Positions 59,506 through 64,000 of a DNA stretch of 64,000 nt are shown here, piece by piece; the first letter of the stretch is position 1; each line of letters starts with the position of its first letter. A model generated the notes under the pieces. The model saw only the letters and a program-made list of their open reading frames with translations, ran no database searches and was not told the origin of the DNA. This DNA comes from Microbacteriaceae bacterium 3FA27C10 (GTDB lineage: Bacteria > Actinomycetota > Actinomycetes > Actinomycetales > Microbacteriaceae), in NCBI GenBank assembly GCA_005502775.1, contig SCNI01000004.1, positions 62,001-126,000 on the forward strand, written 5' to 3'. Position numbers and translations under genes: made by a program.

Positions 59506-61274
59506 CCTCGGAGAGCACCATGAGCACCGAGAGCATGCCCGCCGCCGGCTCCGACGAGTCGCCCAACGACGTGGAGCTGCTGGTGGAGTCGGCGCTCGCC
59601 TGGATGGCGCAGGACCCCGACTCCGAGACCCGCGACGAGCTCGCCGCGCTCCTGCGCCGCGTGGGCTCGAGCCTGCCGGGCGCCGCCGAGGAGCTGCGCT
59701 CGCGCTTCGGCAGCCGCCTCGCCTTCGGCACGGCGGGCCTGCGCGGCGAGCTCGCGGCCGGCCCCAACCGCATGAACCGCGTGCTCGTGTCGCAGGCCGC
59801 GGCCGGCCTCGCCGCGTTCCTGCTCGAGCGGGCGCATCCGGGAACCCGCCCCTCAGTGGTGATCGGCTATGACGGCCGCAAGAACTCCCGCGTCTTCGCG
59901 GTCGACACAGCCGAGATCATGGCGGGCGCGGGCGTGCGTGCCGTGCTGCTGCCGCGTCTGCTGCCGACCCCGCTCGTGGCCTTCGCCGTGCGCGAGCTCG
60001 AGGTGAGCGCGGGCGTGATGGTGACGGCCTCGCATAACCCGCCGCGCGACAACGGTTACAAGGTCTACCTCGGCGACGCCGACCACGGCTCTCAGATCGT
60101 TCCGCCCGCCGACGGCGAGATCGCCGCCCAGATCCTGCGCGTCGCCGGCTCGACGACCGTTCCGGAGCTGCCGCGCTCGAGCGACTACGAGATCGCGCCG
60201 GAGAGCGTGATCGAGCGGTACGTCGAGGCGACCGCTGCGCTGTCCTCGCATCGCCCGTCGACGGATGCGCCCCCGCTCAGCGTGGTCTACACCGCCATGC
60301 ACGGGGTGGGCTGGGAGACCTTCGCGCGCGTGCTCGAGCGGGCCGGCTTCCCGGCGCCCGAACTCGTGACCGAGCAGATCGAGCCCGACCCCGCCTTCCC
60401 CACCGTGGCGTTCCCCAACCCCGAGGAGCCCGGAGCGCTCGACCTCGCCTATGCGCGAGCACGCGCGACCGCGGCGCAGCTCATCATCGCCAACGACCCC
60501 GACGCCGACCGCCTGGCCATCGCCGTGCCCGACGACCGCGAGGCCGAGGGGTACCGCCGCCTGAGCGGCAACGAGGTGGGACAGCTCCTCGGCTGGCGCG
60601 CGGCCGAGGCCGCCGTCGCCGCCGGCGGCACGGGCTCGGACGGCCTGCCCGCCGCCCTCGCCTGCTCCATCGTCTCCTCCCCCGCCCTCGGCGCGGTGGC
60701 GCGCGACCACGGGCTCGGCTTCGCCGAGACCCTCACCGGCTTCAAGTGGGTCTCCCGCACCCCGGGCCTCGTGTTCGGCTACGAGGAGGCGCTCGGCTAC
60801 CTTGTGAACCCCGAGACCGTGCGCGACAAGGACGGCATCTCGGCGGCGATCGCCTTCCTCGACCTCGCCGACACCCTCGCCGCCTCGGGCCGCACGATCG
60901 CCGACCGGCTCGACGAGTTCGCCGCGCGCTTCGGCCACTACGCCTCGCAGCAGATCTCGGTGCGCGTGACCGACCTCGCCGACATCGACCGCGTGATGGC
61001 CGCGTTGCGCGGCGACCCGCCCACCGAGATCGGCGGCCTGCCCGTGGAGCGCATCGACGACCTCTCCCACGGCGAGGGCGACGTGCCCCCGAGCGACGTG
61101 CTGCGCATCCTGCTGCCCGGCGCCCGCGTGATGGTGCGGCCGAGCGGCACCGAGCCGAAGCTGAAGGTCTACCTCGACGCGTGGAGCACCGAGGGAACGG
61201 TGGCCGAGCGGCGCGAGCACGCCGAGGCGACGCTCGCGGCGCTCGACGCCGGCATGCGCGCCCGCGTGGCCTGA
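59502..61274 (+). CDS. Phospho-sugar mutase (phosphoglucomutase/phosphopentomutase type)
   Basis: A 590-aa alpha-D-phosphohexomutase. FGTAGLRGELAAGPNRMNR starts the fold, VTASHNPPRDNGYKVY carries the phospho-Ser, IANDPDADRLAIAV the magnesium Asp triad, FGYEEALGYLV the sugar-binding Glu and VMVRPSGTEPKLKVY the phosphate site. Length near 590 is that of the PGM2-like branch, which can act on ribose-1-phosphate; with the phosphorylase directly upstream (GTGA overlap) that activity is likely. ATG at 59520 is an alternative start. Confidence 0.92.
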   Translation: MTSESTMSTESMPAAGSDESPNDVELLVESALAWMAQDPDSETRDELAALLRRVGSSLPGAAEELRSRFGSRLAFGTAGLRGELAAGPNRMNRVLVSQAAAGLAAFLLERAHPGTRPSVVIGYDGRKNSRVFAVDTAEIMAGAGVRAVLLPRLLPTPLVAFAVRELEVSAGVMVTASHNPPRDNGYKVYLGDADHGSQIVPPADGEIAAQILRVAGSTTVPELPRSSDYEIAPESVIERYVEATAALSSHRPSTDAPPLSVVYTAMHGVGWETFARVLERAGFPAPELVTEQIEPDPAFPTVAFPNPEEPGALDLAYARARATAAQLIIANDPDADRLAIAVPDDREAEGYRRLSGNEVGQLLGWRAAEAAVAAGGTGSDGLPAALACSIVSSPALGAVARDHGLGFAETLTGFKWVSRTPGLVFGYEEALGYLVNPETVRDKDGISAAIAFLDLADTLAASGRTIADRLDEFAARFGHYASQQISVRVTDLADIDRVMAALRGDPPTEIGGLPVERIDDLSHGEGDVPPSDVLRILLPGARVMVRPSGTEPKLKVYLDAWSTEGTVAERREHAEATLAALDAGMRARVA

Positions 61275-61311
61275 GCCGCGGTTGCGCCGGCCGGGCATTC
61301 GACTCACCACT

Positions 61312-61353
61312 GGGCGCATCCGCTCGATCTTCCGACGATCAACGGATGCGCCC
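61312..61353. promoter_or_regulatory. Inverted repeat between the phosphomutase and poxB
   Basis: GGGCGCATCCG (61312-61322) and its exact complement CGGATGCGCCC (61343-61353) are separated by 20 nt that contain two GATC. It is 37 nt after the mutase stop and ends 16 nt before the poxB -10 box, so it can be a terminator or an operator covering the -35 region. Confidence 0.45.
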
Positions 61354-61368
61354 GGCGCCATCTCCCCG

Positions 61369-61374
61369 TAGCGT
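61369..61374 (+). promoter_or_regulatory. Leaderless -10 box of poxB
   Basis: TAGCGT ends 6 nt before the ATG at 61381. The GGAG in that spacer is only 1 nt from the ATG, too near for a Shine-Dalgarno. Confidence 0.5.
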
Positions 61375-61380
61375 CGGAGC

Positions 61381-63114
61381 ATGAGCACAATCGCCGACAC
61401 CATGGTCGAGATCATCGCCGACGCCGGAGTGGAACGGATCTACGGCCTGCCCGGAGACTCCCTCAACGGCTTCACCGACGCCATCCGGCGCCATGGCAGC
61501 GTGACCTGGGCGCACGTGCGGCACGAGGAGGCCGCAGCCTTCGCCGCGGCGGCCGAGGCCGCGCTCACGGGCGGCCTGGCGGTCTGCGCCGGCAGCTGCG
61601 GGCCCGGCAACCTGCACCTCATCAACGGGCTCTTCGACGCCAACCGCAGCCGGGTTCCCGTGCTCGCGATCGCCGCGCAGATCCCGGCGAGCGAGATCGG
61701 GTCGAACTACTTCCAGGAGACGCACCCGCAGGAGCTCTTCCGCGAGTGCAGCGTCTACACCGAGCTCGTGAGCGTGCCCGAGCAGCTTCCCCGCGTGCTC
61801 GAGATCGCGATGCGCGCCGCCGTCGAACGGCGCGGGGTGGCCGTGGTGGTGGTGCCGGGCGAGATCTTCCTGCAGGCGAGCGCGGGCCGTCCGAAGTCGG
61901 CGCCCATTTTCGCGACGCAGAGCGTGGTGCGCCCCGGCGACGTGGAGCTCGAGCGCGCCGCCGGCATCCTGAACCAGGCGAAGAAGGTGACGATCCTGGG
62001 CGGGGCCGGCACCGAGGGCGCGCACGCGAAGGTGCTCGCTCTCGCCGAGGCTCTCAAGGCGCCGATCGTGCACGCGCTGCGGGGCAAGGAGTTCCTCGAG
62101 TACGACAACCCCTACGACGTGGGCATGACGGGCCTCCTGGGCTTCTCCTCCGGCTACCGCGCGATGGAGAGCTGCGAGGTGCTGCTCATGCTCGGCACCG
62201 ACTTCCCCTACCCCCAGTTCTACCCCTCGAAGGCGACGGTCATCCAGGTCGACATCCGCGGCGAGCGGCTCGGGGCGCGCACCCCGATCGACCTGGGCCT
62301 GGTGGGTGACGTGGGCGACACGATCGACGCCCTGCTGCCGCTTCTCGAACCGAAGAGCAGCCGCCGCCACCTCGACTCCTCGCTCGCGCACTACGCGAAG
62401 ACCCGCAAGGAGCTCGACGGTCTCGCCGACAACGACCACAATCGCACCCCCATCCACCCGCAGTACGTGGCCCGGCTCGTGAGCGAGCTCGCGAGCGAGG
62501 ACGCCGTGTTCATCCCGGATGTCGGCTCCCCCGTCGTGTGGGCGGCCCGCTACCTGCGGATGAACGGGTCGCGCCGGCTGATCGGCTCCTTCAGTCACGG
62601 CACCATGGCGAACGCGGTGCCGCACGCCATCGGGGCGCAGTCGGCGTATCCGGGCCGTCAGGTGGTGGCGCTGTCGGGTGACGGCGGGCTCGCCATGCTC
62701 TTCGGCGAGCTGCTCACCATCCGGCAGAACAAGCTCCCGGTCAAGATCGTCGTGTTCAACAACTCCTCGCTCAACTTCGTCGAGCTGGAGATGAAGGCGG
62801 CCGGTTTCGTGAACTTCGGCACCGGGCTCGACAACCCCGACTTCGCCGCCGTCGCCACCGCCCTCGACATCTTCGGCCAGCGGGTCGAGAGGCCCGACGA
62901 TCTCGAGGGAGCCCTGCGGGCGGCGTTCGCCCACGACGGCCCTGCGCTCGTCGACGTCGTGACGGCGCGACAGGAGCTGTCGGTGCCGCCCGCGATCAGC
63001 GCGCAGCAGGTCAAGGGATTCGGGCTCTACGCCATCCGCACCATCATGTCGGGCCGGGGCGACGAGCTCGTCGACCTCGCCGACACGAACGTGTTCCGGC
63101 GGCTGTTCGACTGA
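61381..63114 (+). CDS. poxB: Pyruvate dehydrogenase (quinone) / pyruvate oxidase
   Basis: A 577-aa thiamine-diphosphate enzyme expected to oxidise pyruvate to acetate and CO2, passing electrons from FAD to quinone. IYGLPGDSLNGFTDAI and HVRHEEAAAFAAAAEA (catalytic Glu) form the PYR domain, the central FAD domain is about 190-330, and SGDGGLAMLFGEL with VVFNNSSLNFVELE is the ThDP/Mg motif. FGLYAIRTIMSGRGDELVDL at the end corresponds to the membrane-binding helix of PoxB. Standalone gene with its own leaderless promoter and an upstream inverted repeat. Confidence 0.92.
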   Translation: MSTIADTMVEIIADAGVERIYGLPGDSLNGFTDAIRRHGSVTWAHVRHEEAAAFAAAAEAALTGGLAVCAGSCGPGNLHLINGLFDANRSRVPVLAIAAQIPASEIGSNYFQETHPQELFRECSVYTELVSVPEQLPRVLEIAMRAAVERRGVAVVVVPGEIFLQASAGRPKSAPIFATQSVVRPGDVELERAAGILNQAKKVTILGGAGTEGAHAKVLALAEALKAPIVHALRGKEFLEYDNPYDVGMTGLLGFSSGYRAMESCEVLLMLGTDFPYPQFYPSKATVIQVDIRGERLGARTPIDLGLVGDVGDTIDALLPLLEPKSSRRHLDSSLAHYAKTRKELDGLADNDHNRTPIHPQYVARLVSELASEDAVFIPDVGSPVVWAARYLRMNGSRRLIGSFSHGTMANAVPHAIGAQSAYPGRQVVALSGDGGLAMLFGELLTIRQNKLPVKIVVFNNSSLNFVELEMKAAGFVNFGTGLDNPDFAAVATALDIFGQRVERPDDLEGALRAAFAHDGPALVDVVTARQELSVPPAISAQQVKGFGLYAIRTIMSGRGDELVDLADTNVFRRLFD

Positions 63115-63138
63115 GCAGCGGCCGGCGCCACCGCCGGG

Positions 63139-63411
63139 TCAGCCGACGGCGAGCTCGAGCTTCGCCGTGATCTCGTCGAGGTCGAAGTAGTTCTCGATCA
63201 CGACGACGTCGGCGTTGGTGCGGCCGATCGCCGACACGAGTTCGGACGAGGTCAGGATGACCTGCGCGTCGGCCGCCGAGGCGCCGACGCTCGCCGCATC
63301 CGTGGCCGTGACCTCGGCGTCGATGCCGAGCCGCTCGAGGGCGCGCACGGCATTCACCCGCAGGATCTCGGAGGTGCCGATTCCCGCACCGCAGATGGCG
63401 ACGATCTTCAT
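63139..63411 (-). CDS. PTS sugar transporter subunit IIB (ascorbate/galactitol type)
   Basis: A 90-aa IIB domain. VAICGAGIGTSEILRVN carries the phospho-accepting Cys in the Cys-Gly-x-Gly-x-Gly-Thr-Ser loop typical of the UlaB/GatB group. QVILTSSELV and ADVVVIENYFD follow. It takes phosphate from IIA, encoded directly upstream, and gives it to the sugar bound by a IIC protein; no IIC is visible in the window. ATG 63411 is preferred because homologues start at MKIV; a GTG at 63429 overlapping the previous stop (GTGA) is possible. Confidence 0.88.
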   Translation of the reverse strand: MKIVAICGAGIGTSEILRVNAVRALERLGIDAEVTATDAASVGASAADAQVILTSSELVSAIGRTNADVVVIENYFDLDEITAKLELAVG

Positions 63412-63425
63412 GTCTTCAGGATAGG

Positions 63426-63893
63426 TCACTCGGCGGAGGTGGCCCCGAGCAAGCTCCGCACCTCGTCCTTCGAGGTGGCCGCGGCGAGCGCCGGCACGAG
63501 GGTCTCGTCGTTGAACACGTTCGCCAGCGCGGCGACGGCGGCGACGTGCTGGTCGGCCTCGGTGGCGGCGAGCCCCAGCACCACCGAGACGGGGTCGTTG
63601 TGCGCGTGACCGAAGGCCACCGGCTCCGCGAGCGTGACGAGCACCATGCCGGCGCGGTGCACATCCGGCCCGGGGCGCGCGTGCGCCATGGCGAGGCCGG
63701 GGGCGATCACGATGTAGGGGCCGTACTCCTCGACCAGGGCGATCATGCGATCGCCGTACGACTCGTCGGCGAGGCCGGAAGCCTCGAAGGCGCCTGCCGC
63801 GACCCGGATGGCCGAACGCCAGTCCGCCGCGGTGGCCCGGAGCACGATGGCCGGGTCGGGGAGCTGCTCGAGCGAGGGGGGTGTCGACGTCAT
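63426..63893 (-). CDS. PTS sugar transporter subunit IIA (PTS_EIIA_2 type)
   Basis: A 155-aa IIA domain of the mannitol/fructose/ascorbate type. DWRSAIRVAAGAFEASG starts the fold, and IAPGLAMAHARPG carries the phospho-His (in MAHAR). FGHAHNDPVSVVLGLAATE is the second conserved block. It receives phosphate from HPr and passes it to the IIB encoded downstream. ATG has AGGAAC 2-7 nt upstream. Substrate sugar not determinable; the pairing IIA-IIB is as in ascorbate-type operons. Confidence 0.88.
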   Translation of the reverse strand: MTSTPPSLEQLPDPAIVLRATAADWRSAIRVAAGAFEASGLADESYGDRMIALVEEYGPYIVIAPGLAMAHARPGPDVHRAGMVLVTLAEPVAFGHAHNDPVSVVLGLAATEADQHVAAVAALANVFNDETLVPALAAATSKDEVRSLLGATSAE

Positions 63894-63908
63894 CGTTCCT
63901 GCAGTATC

Positions 63909-64000
63909 TCAGTCCGCGCCGGACGGAACCCGGGAGTCCGCTGCACCCGCCCCGAGCATCCGCTCTGCAGCCGCTCGCACGAAGGCGAGGAATTCCGGTG
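63909..64000 (-). CDS. C-terminal end of an unidentified protein (truncated by window edge)
   Basis: An open minus-strand frame runs from the right edge to a TGA at 63911-63909, giving the last 29 residues (PEFLAFVRAAAERMLG, then AGAADSRVPSGAD). The helix EFLAFVRAAAERM resembles the final helix of LysR-type regulators, but so short a piece cannot be assigned. It ends 15 nt before the IIA gene, so it may be the first gene of the PTS operon. Confidence 0.5.
   Translation of the reverse strand, partial: PEFLAFVRAAAERMLGAGAADSRVPSGAD

Noticed and set aside
1-64000. CRISPR arrays, tRNA or rRNA genes, insertion sequences, prophage genes, riboswitches
   Set aside because: I looked for regular repeats, cloverleaf-like sequences, transposase or phage motifs and structured leaders and saw none; small RNAs cannot be excluded by eye.

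Overview
The window is high-GC (roughly 70% by eye), gene-dense DNA from an actinobacterium, most probably of the family Microbacteriaceae. The reasons are the birA / acyl-CoA carboxylase beta / epsilon / maf / alpha gene set, secreted proteins with cell-wall-binding type 2 repeats, a DUF222-HNH protein, LCP and MprF proteins, and many genes whose start codon lies only 6-7 nt after a TANNNT -10 box (leaderless promoters). The genus cannot be fixed from the sequence alone. No tRNA, rRNA, CRISPR array, insertion sequence or prophage was seen, and no gap between genes exceeds 300 nt.

Region 1 (1-9.2 kb, + strand) is a surface-polysaccharide operon. It holds the end of a glycosyltransferase, a Wzm/Wzt-type ABC exporter, five further glycosyltransferases and a sugar epimerase, mostly with overlapping start and stop codons. 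Region 2 (9.2-14.9 kb, - strand) has a DUF222-HNH protein, then two secreted proteins (a CAP domain protein and a trypsin-like protease) that share a triple cell-wall-binding tail ending in CAW. Region 3 (15-36.6 kb) is the main glycan locus. It contains rmlC-rmlA, two GT2-GT4 double glycosyltransferases, an FkbM methyltransferase, an unknown 271-aa protein, a polytopic membrane protein, an OafA-type acyltransferase, a five-gene operon resembling a three-component glycosylation system (GtrA flippase, GT2, GT-C/YfhO-like protein, GtrB-like transferase, WecE aminotransferase), a small HTH/nucleotidyltransferase pair, and rmlB-rmlD plus a GT4. Together these would make dTDP-rhamnose, build and export a rhamnose-containing wall polysaccharide, decorate it outside the membrane (perhaps with a 4-amino-4,6-dideoxyhexose and acyl or methyl groups) and attach it with the LCP protein.

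Region 4 (36.6-64 kb) is mostly housekeeping: LCP, purE, purK, a PH-domain membrane protein, birA, carboxylase beta, a regulator-regulator-kinase set without an output domain, galE, mprF, carboxylase epsilon, a three-gene two-component operon, an RNA methyltransferase, maf, carboxylase alpha, a quinone reductase, purine nucleoside phosphorylase, phosphohexomutase, pyruvate:quinone oxidoreductase and PTS IIA/IIB subunits.

The observation I consider most worth following is a palindrome, GACACGTGTC. It occurs three times (one copy with a single mismatch), and its ACACGTGT core was seen nowhere else in the window. Each copy lies in the short intergenic space upstream of one of three separate minus-strand surface-glycan units (22.8, 24.8 and 32.6 kb). 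It looks like the operator of an undescribed glycan-decoration regulon. The second is the consistent set of twelve leaderless promoters, which also settles several start codons.
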